Origin: Bubalus kerabau | Lineage: Eukaryota > Chordata > Mammalia > Artiodactyla > Bovidae | Assembly (NCBI RefSeq): GCF_029407905.1 | Contig: NC_073641.1 | Coordinates: forward strand, 19,079,001 to 19,143,000 | Direction of reading: 5' to 3' | DNA: 64,000 bases | Part shown: positions 11,026-22,036 of the stretch, in pieces | Position numbering within the stretch: the stretch's first letter is position 1 | Layout of the letters: each line of letters starts with the position of its first letter | Notes under the pieces: generated by a model | Database searches by the model: none | What the model was told of the DNA's origin: nothing | Seen by the model: the letters and a program-made list of their open reading frames with translations, nothing else | Made by a program: the position numbers and the translations under genes

Positions 11026-11819
11026 TAAAAATAAAGTACAGTACAACCAAACTGTGTAGAATCTAACCCACTGTTTTTTTTTAAGGGGGAGAAAAGAATA
11101 AAGAAACCCATATTTCTTGAACTTCTCTGGTAGCTAGCAATAGCTAGTATTGTACCAAATACAGCCTTAAAAATTTCCAGCTAAGTAAAAATCTCCTTCT
11201 GATTTAAGCAGAAGATCGTGATTCTCAAGAAATGGATTCTGGGTCCACCAAGAAGTGTACTTAATAACAAATGGGAAACAAGCCCCTAAGACAGCATGCT
11301 CTCAGCCAGGTGCTTGGGCTTCTGGGGCTTGGGGCCTGGGGACTTTGGGTTATGCTGCTTGATCAGAGTTGTTAATGTGGCTGTTAGCCTTGAGACTTCC
11401 CTGGTTTTCATCACACATGTCCCGGTTTTTCTATTTTAAGCTTCTACTCATTTCCTCTAAATTTCATTCTTTAGGACCTTACCCTGTGTTTCTTTTGTGT
11501 CTCACATTCTCAGAGTTGGCATTACGGTTTTAGTGTCTTTAGGGCAATAAAATCTATATTTCACTGTAACAAATAGGAGCAAATCTTAAGATTTCTAGCT
11601 GGGATTCTTTGCAGCCTTTCCCCTACTGATGTTAGCAATTTCATTTTGCTCTAATTGTCCCCAGTGGTCCAAACAGGCAGGAATTCAGCCCTCACCAATG
11701 GTTGCTCAGCTGCTAAAACCTTTTCCTGCCTAGAAAATGGATCATGGGGGCAAAGATTAACCCCCTTTTAACACTGGGCAGAGTTGGGAGGGATGGCAGT
11801 GTCTGCATTTTGGTTTTAT
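11026..11819. other. Unassigned unique-looking DNA
   Basis: No gene, RNA or repeat family recognised. Confidence 0.45.
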
Positions 11820-12300
11820 CTATTGATTATTGCTACCATCACCGCCTTTGCTGTTAGTAAGGGAAGAAAGAGCAATGGCTACATGAGAACAGTGAAGCCA
11901 CATGCAAAGTTCACAAAGCCCTTTGGAATCTCTCCAGCTGAAAAGGATCATAAAATGTAAAATAACCTTATTAATAATAATACTTTTATGATCATAAACA
12001 GAAACAGGTAAAATCAAGCTTCTGGTTCTTGGAGCTTTCCACCGACTTCCCTAAACAGTAGACTGTGGTGCCTTTTCTCTCCTTTCTCTTTATTGCTTAT
12101 CTTGTATTCTCTAACACGCACCTCTGCAATTGCCATAAGCAAATCATTTAACCCATAGGAGGAATAATTCTGGGCAAGTGATGTCAGTGCAAACAGAGCT
12201 ATGGCTGTAAAGACCAGCCATGCACAGACACCCGAAGAAAAGGACTTACAATTATCAAGTGATATATCAATAGCAAATACTGCCACTAATCGATACTAAC
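11820..12300. promoter_or_regulatory. Candidate conserved non-coding element
   Basis: Repeat-free, AT-rich sequence rich in homeodomain-like words. It includes a perfect 14-bp palindrome TTTATGATCATAAA at 11985-11998 with a further GATCATAAAA at 11946, the CDX/HOX-like TTTATGA type, plus TTATTAATAATAATAC. The minus-strand open frame 12014-12286 shows no domain and is probably chance. Conservation cannot be seen from one sequence, so this is inference. Confidence 0.3.
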
Positions 12301-12461
12301 AATACACACGCAGAACCCCAAAAATGTAGGAGCTGTATTTCAGAGCTCTAATGAACCAAGCCAGGAGAAATGGAGAGCTGACGTTCTGAGCTTTGTCTCT
12401 GTGGCAGGACCATGCTCCTACTGCATTTAGTCACACTCCTAATATGATTTAATCCACTGTA

Positions 12462-12670
12462 GGGCTTCCCAGGTGGTGCTAGTGGTAAAGAACCCACCTG
12501 TCTATGCAGCAGACATGAGATGAGGGTTTGATTCCTGGGTCAGTAAGATCCCCTGGAGGAGGGCATGGCAATCTTTCCAGTATTCTTGCCTGGAAAATTT
12601 CATGGACAGAGGAGCCTGGTGGGCTACAGTCCATAGAGTCACAAAGAGTTGGATAAGAATGAAGTGACTT
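12462..12670 (+). mobile_element. Bov-tA SINE
   Basis: Sense head GGGCTTCCCAGGTGGTGC, tRNA-like TTTGATTCCTGGGTCAG, Bov-A body, ending in GAAGTGACTT directly followed by a CA microsatellite that has grown from its tail. Confidence 0.93.
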
Positions 12671-12695
12671 CACACACACACACACACACACACAC
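12671..12695. repeat. (CA)n microsatellite
   Basis: About 12 CA units at the tail of the Bov-tA. Bovine tRNA-type SINE tails commonly seed such arrays. Confidence 0.95.
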
Positions 12696-12974
12696 GAGGA
12701 TACTGTGACAAGCTCCAGTGAGGACATTGACAAGTGATTTCTGGTCCTAGGTTTGGTTGGGTGCTAAAAACAGGTTTTGTCCTCATGGATGATACTATTG
12801 AGTATATTAATTATAATGAAAGATACAGAGAAAGTAGGTCTCTGACATAGCTGCTGCAGAGCAGTAAATACAGTTTGTTCTCCCTCACCTTCAAGTTCAG
12901 TGAAGCTTCCTTTGTGCTCTGCCCCCTAACATTTGGTAGAGCAAGGCCTCAGCTGGGGGTGTGAGGAAGTGCAT

Positions 12975-13175
12975 GTGGCTTAGTTCAGAGCACACTGGAT
13001 CTGAACTCTGGCCTTGCCATTTATTGGCTGTGTATCTGAAAGGTAAGTGACTTCCTCATGCCTCATTCCCTCTGTAAGATCCCGACCTCATAATTATATA
13101 TGAGAATTCAGTGACCAATGTATGTTAAGTATCTAAAACAGTACCTGGCCACACTGAAGCATTCACTAAAGATTA
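12975..13175 (+). mobile_element. MIR SINE
   Basis: Recognisable words in order: TTCAGAGCACACTGGATCTG, TGCCATTTATTGGCTGTGTA, CTCATGCCTCATTCCCTCTG, CTAAAACAGTACCTGGCCAC. Confidence 0.8.
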
Positions 13176-13638
13176 CTTACTACTTATACACATCATAGAT
13201 AATCTTTGAGATGTTTCAAAATGTCCCACATGGATGCAACCTACTTTACCAGCCTAGAAGTATGGTATAAAACCATATCTCTTTTTTGGATTCCAGTTAA
13301 ATGGCTTGAGCCATCTCACTCAACTGAGTGTCCAGCTTTTTTGGTTCTACCCTCCTGGGATAAACTTTAAGAGCCTTGGTGTCCTAAGGACCTATCTTGC
13401 TGCTAGAGCCAGAGCTGAGATATGCCCCTCTAAGAGTGAAAACATGTAATGATCACTGGGAACTTATTTCTGTTTGGGTTAATGCATTGCCAAGCTGCAG
13501 ATCCTGGTAACACAACAAAAGCAGGGAAATAAAAAAATCTTTTGAGTCATCATTTCTTGGACAACACTGTGGCTGTGTCTGAGGGAAGTGGCTGAAGCCT
13601 CAAACGCCGTGCAGTCCCACCCCATCTTGGTTTTTCAG

Positions 13639-13710
13639 GGTTTGAGGAAAGATCGTCTTTCACCCCTTATTAATGACTGGCCAGAGGAATTTCACGCCAA
13701 AGTTGAGCAG
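13639..13710 (+). other. Possible small exon (speculative)
   Basis: A stretch of exactly 72 bases (24 codons, phase 0) is preceded by a pyrimidine-rich acceptor-like TTGGTTTTTCAG and followed by a donor-like CAG|GTATTC. It is open in one frame; its residues include SPLINDWPEEFHAKVEQ, which looks protein-like but matches no family I know. Chance AG...GT pairs of this kind are frequent, and no neighbouring exon was identified, so this is a weak lead. Confidence 0.12.
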
Positions 13711-14028
13711 GTATTCCAATTTGACAGACATTTTTTTATTCACTCACACAGCTGCTTCCCAGAGCACAATACAGATTCAGAACCACTATTCCTTTTACTC
13801 CCTGACTTCATAGAAGGCAGGCCCCCTTCCTTTCTACTGGGACTCTCAGTCCCATGCTGACTTTTATTTCAGCAGACTCCTTGTCTTTTTCACTGATCCT
13901 TGATCTGGGGCACCCTTTATAGGTTTCAATCATTTTTGAAAAGTTGTGAGTCTCATCCCTTTACTTTAGGAAAACCTACATTTTCGTCTGAATTTGCCCA
14001 TTTATTCCCAACTCTGAATGCCAACAGC

Positions 14029-14050
14029 TTTTTTTTTTTTTTTTTTTTTT
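14029..14050. repeat. Poly(T) tract
   Basis: A run of about 22 T, possibly the tail complement of an old antisense retroposon whose body is no longer recognisable. Confidence 0.95.
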
Positions 14051-14499
14051 ATCAGGAAAAAGTATATTCTGGCTTACCAGACATGGAGCTGCAGTCCTAT
14101 TTTAAAATTTTTGCTTTGCTTGATAATCGTTTTTATGGATTATCAGTAGTGAGAGAGTGTTCTGAGAGCTGTCAACAAAGTGTCAAGTAGAATGACTGAA
14201 TAGCACATATCATTTCCCTGTGACCTTTATTTGATTGTGCATTTGAACAACTCTACTTTCTCAAGAGAAAGTAAAGAGGAAAAATATTTTTCAGGAAGAG
14301 GAAACATTAATCTGCTGCAAATATTTATTGAGCACTACTAAAGTATTTTGAGTCTATTTTAATGTAATTGGAATATTTTGAATATTTCTCAATATAGGAA
14401 AATTCATATAGAGGAAAATATACATTTTTCAATCTTCCTTGGACAATTTGTTTTTTTTTAACAAAAGCTCAAAGCCATTTAAATTGTTTCCTAGAATTT

Positions 14500-14990
14500 C
14501 AGCTAGCTATTGCTGTATAATATCACCCCAAAGCTTAGTGTTTTAAAACACTTGTTTTTTTACCATCTGTCATGACTCTGTGGGTTGACTGGGCTCAGTT
14601 GGGAGGTTCTTCTGCTCTACGTGGTATTAGCTGGGGCTGCTGTCATCTGGGGGCTCAATTGGGGTATAATGTCCAAGATGCTTACTCTCATGACTAGCAG
14701 TTGGTACTGGCAGTTGACTGGAAGCTCTGCTAAGGAAGTCTACCAGATTTCTTGGTTCTCCTGCATATGATTTCTTTGTGAGTCTTGGGCTCCTCAGAGC
14801 ATGGTACCTGGGTTCCAAGTGGGAGGGTCTCAAGAGAACAAGTCCTATTGTGCAAGCATTTATTAAGCCTTTGCTTGTATTTTGCTTGACAGAGTCCCAT
14901 TGGCCAAAGTCATTCATGTGGCCAAGCCCAGGATGTGGCTAGGGACCACAGAAGGGGATGAATACTAGAGGTTCAAATTAAGTTTCACCA
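14500..14990 (-). mobile_element. Old MLT1-like (ERVL-MaLR) LTR, antisense
   Basis: Starts with GCTATTGCTGTATAATATCA and CACCCCAAAGCTTAGTG, the antisense start of MaLR-type LTRs, and keeps the order GGGGCTGCTGTCATCTGGG, CATTGGCCAAAGTCATTCAT, GAAGGGGATGAATACTAGAG. A long terminal repeat fragment only; no internal viral gene is seen. Exact subfamily uncertain. Confidence 0.6.
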
Positions 14991-15044
14991 AGGTGACAAT
15001 TGACCACAGCCAGAAACTCTTCTGAATTCTAAGAGAGCTAAATG

Positions 15045-15165
15045 GCAGTCCTAGAATTCTGGAGCTGATAGGTACCTTAGAGATTTTATAGTTCAGCTCC
15101 TTGTTTGGATGAAGAGACAGAAACCTGGAGAAAGTGATTTACTATTTCAAAGTGACAACCCAAAC
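15045..15165. mobile_element. Old MIR-like fragment (tentative)
   Basis: CTAGAATTCTGGAGCTGATA followed by GTACCTTAGAGATTTTATAG and GATGAAGAGACAGAAACC has the wording of ancient mammalian interspersed repeats of the MIR or related class. Confidence 0.4.
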
Positions 15166-15399
15166 CTGGACAATTAATTGTAAAAATGACTATGATTCAG
15201 GCTGTATGCAGGTCCTACCTACCCACGTGGGCTGGTCCAGCCCCTGACTTTACAAAGCTCTTACCGCCTAGACAGGGTTAAGTCTGCAGATTAGATCTCC
15301 TAACATCCAGTGCCACATTTAACCACAGTACTTCACTGCTTTCCCATTGTTAATTAAGTGTGTAATGACTATATTAAAGTTAGTTTCAGGTTCTAATTT

Positions 15400-15780
15400 G
15401 TGACACAGTAGTTATGTTTTAATGTACACTTTATGGTACATTGGAGTCCCTGAATAATCAGTGTGTACTCCCTCTAATCCTGCCTGGTTTATATACTTGG
15501 AGAAAATTTTATTATTTTAAACAATTATAAGGATTTATAGTTCTTGAGTCTTTGCTTTTGTGAAATATTTTTGTTCATGTCTACTATTTACATGAAGCCA
15601 AGTCCTTTGTCAGGAATACAGCCTCTAATTATAACATTGTTCCTGTGGGAAAATGTAATTTGCTTTTCAATGATCCACTTTATGACATGGTCTCTAGGAA
15701 TGTGCTGTCTGCAATAAAAAGCAAGTAGAGACTGCAGACTCCTGTAACTTCTTGCCAATTGCCTGGCATGGTAAGACCGG
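15400..15780. promoter_or_regulatory. Candidate conserved non-coding element (weak)
   Basis: Repeat-free AT-rich sequence with several ATTA/TAAT words and a short inverted repeat AATGTAC...GTACATT at 15421-15442. Called only on texture. Confidence 0.2.
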
Positions 15781-17619
15781 TGTTTATAAAGTAGCTCTAA
15801 TTTTTTTGTTGGCGTGTGAAATTCAAGCTAGGAAATAATGACACATTTCACTGGGATGGAGCGTGTGTGGGGAGGGATGGGCTAGGAAGCAGACAAGAAA
15901 ATGAGCAGGTTCCTTGGTTTGGTTTTCTCCACAGTCATCTCATCAGTAATCGAGTCCTGTCTGTTGTCCATAGTGTCTCTCACTTTGGTCCTCTCTTCCC
16001 AGAAATAGAATGGCAGTTACAACAATGGGCAGCAAGCGGAGCAAGAGGGGCTCACAGTGCTGTGGGATGACGAGGCAGGCTCTGGGCGTTCCTAAAGGAC
16101 TTCCTGTTGGAAAGGGAACACCTTCTCTTGGGGCCTAGTCCTGCCTCCTCTGAGAGGAATTTCCTTATTGCTTTGCTCAGGGAAAATGCACAGTGATTCC
16201 CATTTAACACGCGTGTGTAGGACAGGTATTCACCACAGTAGAATATTTTCAGTGAAAAGCATCCTTCCTGATCATGGGCAGCAGTCCTAGGATCAGACCT
16301 CATTAGCTACTCACGGAGTTTCTAATTTTCTTGACTCTGGCTTCCTGAGGCTTTTGCTCCAGCTTCCTTTCTGGGATCCTTTACCACTTGGTCCAAAACA
16401 TAGTCTAGATCATGCTTCATGATTAAAAACAAATAGTCCACTAAAAAGTAAGGAATCATAGAAGAAATTATAATGTAGACTCTCTTCCCCTGAACTCTGA
16501 ATACTAGATCTGAATCCTTCCAGAGTAAGAGGTCACGGCCTTCCAGGATCCCCACTGGTTCTCCCACCTTGGTTCCTGGTCTGCAGCCTTTTTGCAGGGG
16601 CCTGATTACCTTGCTTCACTAAAACAGATGTTAGCTCTCTTCCCTAGCTGAAGTTTGGGTCATAGCACATGAGCCCTCAAAAGACAGGTTTGAAGAAGGT
16701 CCGTATTCCTCCTCATACCTGCTCTCCACTAGCCCCTCTCCCCTATGGTCATAATCTGTTGGGATAATTACCCAATGGATAACAATCTTTTGTACAGTGG
16801 AGCTGGGTCTTTCCTGAGGTTTAGGTTCTAAAGTCAGTGTGTAAGGAAAAATCTGTGTAAGGACTTAACTTTGGAAACCGTTTGGAGGACAGCCACATTG
16901 CAGATGGACCCACCTTTCTCACGAAGCCTAGTAGAGCCTGGCTGGCCCTTCGAGTTTGGAACAGGTCAGCATTTCCTCAGCAGAACATGAGGTGAAGTAG
17001 CTGTTCGATGTTTTCTTTTAACTTCAGAATTCCATTTACTGCGGTGAGATATTCATCTGCTTAAGGCACAGGGTCTGAAAACCGTGGAGGGCGCAGCAGA
17101 ACCTAAGTTCCTACCCACTCCTGCCGCAGTAGTGTCTATATTTTTTAACTAGCTTCTCACTCTCTTCCTTTGTCCTTTTCTCCCTCCTTCCCTTTCTCGG
17201 TGTCTATAGGTATAATCCTGTGAATTCTATGCAAGCCTGATGGGATGGCCTCAACATTATTATGTAAAACAGTTTAACATCTCAGTGTGAAGAACTTTAT
17301 AATTCCAGAGAGAGTATATTTAGATTTATCTTTGTAGGACCCCAAAAGCCTGTTAAAGTGTCTGTTTTCCTTTCCAAAATTCGAAAGCAATATACTTCCA
17401 AAGGTAAATTCAAACTATAGTCCGTATGTAGAGAAACAAGGTGTGCTGGAAGCTTTGAAATATGGCCAGCTTCTGGCTGTGGTCCTGTAAGCAGAGATGA
17501 GCTCTTAGCCCACTCAGAGTACCTGGTTTCAGTGTTCCTGCTTCCCAGCGTCTCCCCCTGGAAACCCTGACCCTTCTCTTCATACTGGCCCAATGGCACC
17601 TCATACAAACCAGGCCTGG
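15781..17619. other. Unassigned unique-looking DNA
   Basis: No gene or repeat recognised. A pyrimidine-rich stretch lies at about 17146-17205. Open frames (15816-16070, 16322-16567, 17297-17608) have no recognisable domain. Confidence 0.4.
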
Positions 17620-17790
17620 GACCTTCATGCAGGCCATTTGACCTGTCCAGAGTACTCCCACTATCTAGTTCCTCATCCCCTTCACTTTGCCTCCACTGAA
17701 CCTTCCCAACCTTTAATCCCTAGGTCAACTCCTGAGCCACTCTTGACCATAGTCTTTAATGCTCTTTCACCCTCTCAGTAATTGTACCAT
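17620..17790 (+). mobile_element. L2 LINE fragment (tentative)
   Basis: CTTTGCCTCCACTGAACCTT, CCTAGGTCAACTCCTGAGCC and similar phrases resemble the 3' coding end of L2. Strongly diverged. Confidence 0.35.
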
Positions 17791-17829
17791 AAGATGTCTT
17801 GATGTTCAGCTAACATTAAATGTATCCTA

Positions 17830-18062
17830 TGTATGTGCCAGGTACTGTTCTGAGAATTTTTGATGTGTTAACACATTTATTCTCCACAAGTAGATCATAA
17901 AGTAGCTATTATGCTTTCCACTTTATAGATGAGGAAACTGATATACAGAGAGGTTATGTAAGCTGCCCAGTGTCACATGGTGAGCTAATGATAGAGCCAG
18001 GATTCAGGGCCAGAAGTTGTGATGCTGAAGCCTGTACTTTCCATCACTGTTGTACTGCCTCC
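17830..18062 (-). mobile_element. MIR SINE, antisense
   Basis: GTGCCAGGTACTGTTCTGAG, ACTTTATAGATGAGGAAACT, GTCACATGGTGAGCTAATGA and AGAGCCAGGATTCAGGGCC are successive parts of the antisense MIR. A Bov-tA abuts its right end. Confidence 0.88.
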
Positions 18063-18067
18063 CATTG

Positions 18068-18280
18068 GGGTGTGTGTGTTCAGTTGTGTCCGACTCTTTG
18101 TGACCCCATGGACCCCACCAGGCTCCTCTGTCCATGGGATTTTTCAGGCAAGAATACTGGAGATGGCTGCCATTTTCTACTTCAGAGGATCTTCTCAACC
18201 GACGGATCAAACCCACATCTCTTGTGTCTCCTGTATTGGCAGGCAGATTCTTTACCACTGCACCACCTGGGGAGCTCCCA
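18068..18280 (-). mobile_element. Bov-tA SINE, antisense
   Basis: GTTCAGTTGTGTCCGACTCT at the left, the Bov-A body and the antisense tRNA head ending CACCACCTGGGGAGCTCCC. A short gap in the GGACTGCAGCC region shortens the body. Confidence 0.93.
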
Positions 18281-18574
18281 GGTGCTTATGTACAAACTCT
18301 ATTTCTTGTCTTTTTATGCAGTGTTTCTTCTCTCTTACTTTGTATAGCTTCCTGCAGAGCAGACCATCATGGTATATACATTTGTTTTCATAGCAGTAAG
18401 GATTGTGCCTTGCATCAACAAATTATAGAATAATAATGTTAGAGAAGTTCAATAAATATTTATTGGATGATAAAAGGACAAAAGCCAAAATATAGATTCT
18501 TATCAATTACAAGAGTCTATGGATGTGGTTTGGGCTTACTAAAAGATCCCTGCTGTTTCTCACCAACATAGTCT
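18281..18574. other. Unassigned DNA
   Basis: No gene or repeat recognised between a Bov-tA and a MIR-like piece. Confidence 0.4.
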
Positions 18575-18780
18575 TAACAGTTTACAAAGCATTTGAATAT
18601 GATTTGACTCTCAGGATACTCCTGTGAATGTGAGTGGAGCAGATATCATGCCTCTTCTACAGCTGGGAAAACTGAGACAGACACAGGGAAGTTGGTTTGC
18701 CTCTGTCACCCTTAGTGGCGAGCTGACCCAGAACCCAAGGCTCCGGATTTCTAGTCCTGTAGCATTCAACCTCAGATTTT
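18575..18780 (-). mobile_element. MIR-family SINE, antisense
   Basis: The wording GGATACTCCTGTGAATG, CTTCTACAGCTGGGAAAACT, GAGCTGACCCAGAACCCAAG follows the antisense MIR core and tRNA-related part. Confidence 0.6.
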
Positions 18781-19529
18781 GCCCAGGGCTGGCTCAATCT
18801 AATGCAGACCGTGGTTTGGCTCTGGGTTTGTCCATTAATGAAACCAGGATGTTCTATTGTAAATGGATATAAATGGTAGCATTGAAAGAGTTGGAGTGTG
18901 GCGAGATAGGGAAGGACGCACTGCATTCACACACCAGCCTCTGTCTAAGGGGACAGTACCTTCAGGATGATCATGGAAACAGCTTTAAATTAATGTCACG
19001 CTGTTCAACAATACCTTCTTCATTCATGTTGAAAATCAAGTGGTGGGAAATGTGGATATCAGAAAGACATAGAAAATAATCATAGAGAAATAAAAAGTGG
19101 AATCAGTCATGGGGAGGTTTCCATAATGCAAATCAGAGAAATTTTTATTTTGGAGGGTTAAGGTAAAAAGAGGTAAATTTGTACTAACAAGTAAAAATTC
19201 AAATCAAAGCCAGAATTTGAGCTGGCAGCCTTGTTTGGAAACTCCTTTTGTTTATAATGTAGGTTTTCCCCCTTTATGAAGCAGATGCTTATACAAGCAT
19301 TACCAATGTTGTCAATAATACTGTAACATTTGCCTTCCATCCCTTTGTTGCTCAGGGAACATGTTGGGTTTCGGCACATTTAGCTTTGCCATTTACTCCA
19401 CAAATCGCAGCTGTGTAGTGCTACAACTAAGTCAATTTTACTGAGAATAAAAATTGAAAAATATTCTCCTAACAACCTTTCCAGTGATCATAGGCCTGAA
19501 ATACTTTGGAGAGTCTTTTTTTTTTTTTT
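18781..19529. other. Unassigned unique-looking DNA
   Basis: No gene or repeat recognised. A T run of 15 lies at 19516-19530. Confidence 0.45.
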
Positions 19530-20260
19530 TCCTCAAACAACTTGGTTTCAGTACAATGATGCTTCAATAAGAATCTTCCTGCAAATTTAATTCAAAAGGG
19601 AAGGCTTTGTTGTTATTAAACACAATGGCAGTTTGTACATCTCCACATCATTATGTTGCTTCTCATTATGGTAATTCATTTGCTTCTGCTTTGTATGGAT
19701 ATCAAATAAAAATCACTCTCGCTCCTGGCAAGTGATTGCCATTATGGCGACACTCTGGGAGCCCAGCTAAGCGGTGCTTGGTGTCATAGCAAACACAATT
19801 AGCAAAATGGCATCCACAGTGGCATTATGGAATTGCCCTGTGGTGAGGCTCTGCGTTTTCTATTTAGCAGGGCTGTAGGTTACTGGGCTTTGCCGTGTGC
19901 CTCCTCTGTTTTCATCTTTGTACCATTTTCTGTTCAAATGGAACAACATGAGGCCTTTGTATGCATTTTACTTTCTCTCTGTTTTTTTCTTATGGGCTCT
20001 TCCTTAGCACTTGCCAGGCTCACAGAGCTCCGAGTTATCCTGCCTTCCTATGAGCCCTCGTTTCTCTAAAGAATGGTCAATGACAGCATCACCAAATGCC
20101 CACTCTGTTATCTTTGTATATTTATTCATTTTGTTATTGTTGCTCTCTGTTGCCACTAGTTAGCAATTTGAGAGGCAATGAGTTTTTTGTATGAAGTTAA
20201 AACTTGAAAAGTCATTATTAATTCCCTCTATATTTAAAGAGAAAACAATTTTCACTCTTC
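19530..20260. promoter_or_regulatory. Candidate conserved non-coding element / enhancer
   Basis: About 700 bases free of recognisable repeats with a dense set of factor-like words. Several YY1-like cores occur within about 210 bases (CAATGGCAG 19623, GCCATTATGG 19738, AAAATGGCATCC 19806, GGCATTATGG 19822). There are homeodomain-like TAATTCATTT and CAATTAGC, and SOX-like TTATTGTTG at about 20135. The texture is like that of vertebrate developmental enhancers. Open frame 19827-20069 has no domain. Inference only. Confidence 0.35.
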
Positions 20261-20811
20261 TGCAGTGGACAGATTTGGGTGGGGTTTCAACCATGGCTTA
20301 AGAACCTCAGTCAGTGAATAGCTCGATGAGGTTGGCAGCCCCTACTCCCTTTTCGAGATAAAAAACAGACATAGTTCTTGGCTGAGCCTTGACAAAGAAG
20401 AGGGGCTGAATTTAGGTGGAGTGTGTGGAGGCACAGGGTTTGGCCTGTGTTTGCGGTTGACTCCTCCTCAGCCTTTAATATTTGTTTTAATATTTCTTGG
20501 AAGATTTTCCTGATGCCTCCAGGCAGGAATGATGCTCTGCCATTTAGGCCACTTGTATATCTTTCTCCTGAACAACCAAGTCCTTTTTTCCCCTTCTCCT
20601 TATACTTCTTATTCCTCTTCCTCCCCACTCCCCTTACTTCCCCCTCTTTCTGCTTTTCTGCTTCCTGATCAGAGAATCTGTAGCCTGTGCCCTGGGGATA
20701 ATCCTATTTTGGCTCTAAGAGGTGATTTATGGTTTGTTGAAGTTAATCAGAGACTCATATTTCTCCTCCAAGTGATTAGTTTATGCCAATGGATGTACAG
20801 TTTTGGCCAAT
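20261..20811. other. Unassigned DNA
   Basis: No gene or repeat recognised; a pyrimidine-rich stretch lies near 20580-20665. Confidence 0.4.
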
Positions 20812-21103
20812 GAAATCAGTCCTGAATATTCATTGGAAGGACTGATGCTGAAGCTGAAACTCAATACTTTGGCCACCTGATGCTAAGAACTGACTCATTG
20901 GAAAAGACCCTGATGCTGGGAAAGATTGAAGGCGGGAGGAGAAGGGGATGACAGAGGATGAGATGGTTGTATGGCATCACCAATGCGATGGACATGAGTT
21001 TGAGTAAGCTCTGGGAGTTGGTGATGGACAGGGAAGCCTGGCGTACTGCGGTCCATGGGGTCGCAAAGAGTCAGACACGACTGAGCAACTGAACTGACTA
21101 ACT
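20812..21103 (+). mobile_element. BovB LINE, short 3' end
   Basis: The last ~290 bases of BovB, starting at GAAATCAGTCCTGAATATTC and ending with CTGAACTGACTAACTG. It encodes only the C-terminal GLMLKLK... to VAKSQT-like tail of the reverse transcriptase and no catalytic residues. Confidence 0.93.
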
Positions 21104-21804
21104 GCTGGGAGACTTCTGAAACAGTTTTCCTTTTTTATTAAAGGAAATACATGTAAGAGAAACTTTTCTTTTTCTGCTTGTGTGTGAGGACATGATGCCT
21201 GGAACTGTGGCAGCAATTTTGTGATGATTTGAATCAAGTCATGAGGATAAGAGTCAACATGCCAAAAAAGACTAAGTGAAAAAACAGAAATAATTTGGAT
21301 TTTTAATGAGTTTTTGAGTCAGCGAATTAGCCTACCATGAACTTCTTTCAGATGAAAAGATATGTTTCTTGTCATTTAAGACATTTTAGTCCCATTTTCT
21401 CCTATTTGTGGAACAAAACACCAAAATAAATACTCTGCTACTCTACTTTGTACCTTTAGAAATGGTCTTATTGGAAATTGTTTTAATTAATTGTTTTAGA
21501 GTCTAACTTTTTCTTTAGATGGAAGTCTGAGGGTAGGTCTTATTAATTTTGCAGACCATGGCCCCTAGATTGGACCTCTTATGGACAGGCGCTCAACCAG
21601 CGCTTCATGTTCATCACTAGCCAATCCAGACTCACTGGCTGAGCAGTTCTCCAGATTTTAGCCCAAACCTGTCAAAAAGGGAAGAAAAGCCAAATTAAAA
21701 ATCTCTTACACTTAAATGTAGAAATCAGATATACTGTCTTTTCTGCTAAATTGGATCTATGTTTTTCTAGATGAGCTACACCCAGCAACATTTTGTTATT
21801 GTAC
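21104..21804. other. Unassigned AT-rich DNA
   Basis: No gene or repeat recognised. Confidence 0.45.
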
Positions 21805-21813
21805 CTTCTTCAG

Positions 21814-22027
21814 GGCTTCCCTAGTGGCTCAGTTGGTAAAGAATCTTCCTGCAATGTAGGAGACATGGGCTTGATCCCTGGGTTTGGAAGATCCCCTGGA
21901 GAAGGAAATGGCAACCCAACTCTATTATTCTTGCCTGGAGGATTCCATGGACAGAGGAGCCTGGTGGGCTATAGTCCGTGGGGTTGCAAAGAATCAGACA
22001 TGACTGAGGGCCTAACACACACACACA
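21814..22027 (+). mobile_element. Bov-tA SINE with TSD
   Basis: Sense copy from GGCTTCCCTAGTGGCTCAG to the ACACACAC tail. Flanked by the 9-bp duplication CTTCTTCAG at 21805-21813 and 22028-22036, which fixes both ends. Confidence 0.95.
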
Positions 22028-22036
22028 CTTCTTCAG

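Larger units (their letters stand above)
13176..14499. other. Mostly unique DNA with an exon-like stretch
   Basis: No repeat recognised except a T run at 14029-14050. An exon-like 72-base stretch at 13639-13710 is described separately. Open frame 13588-13860 contains it. The rest shows nothing I can assign. Confidence 0.4.

Noticed and set aside
12014..12286. 90-codon minus-strand frame with a hydrophobic stretch (VFTAIALFALTSL)
   Set aside because: No family, no splice or promoter context, and it overlaps an AT-rich region better explained as non-coding. One hydrophobic run is weak evidence.
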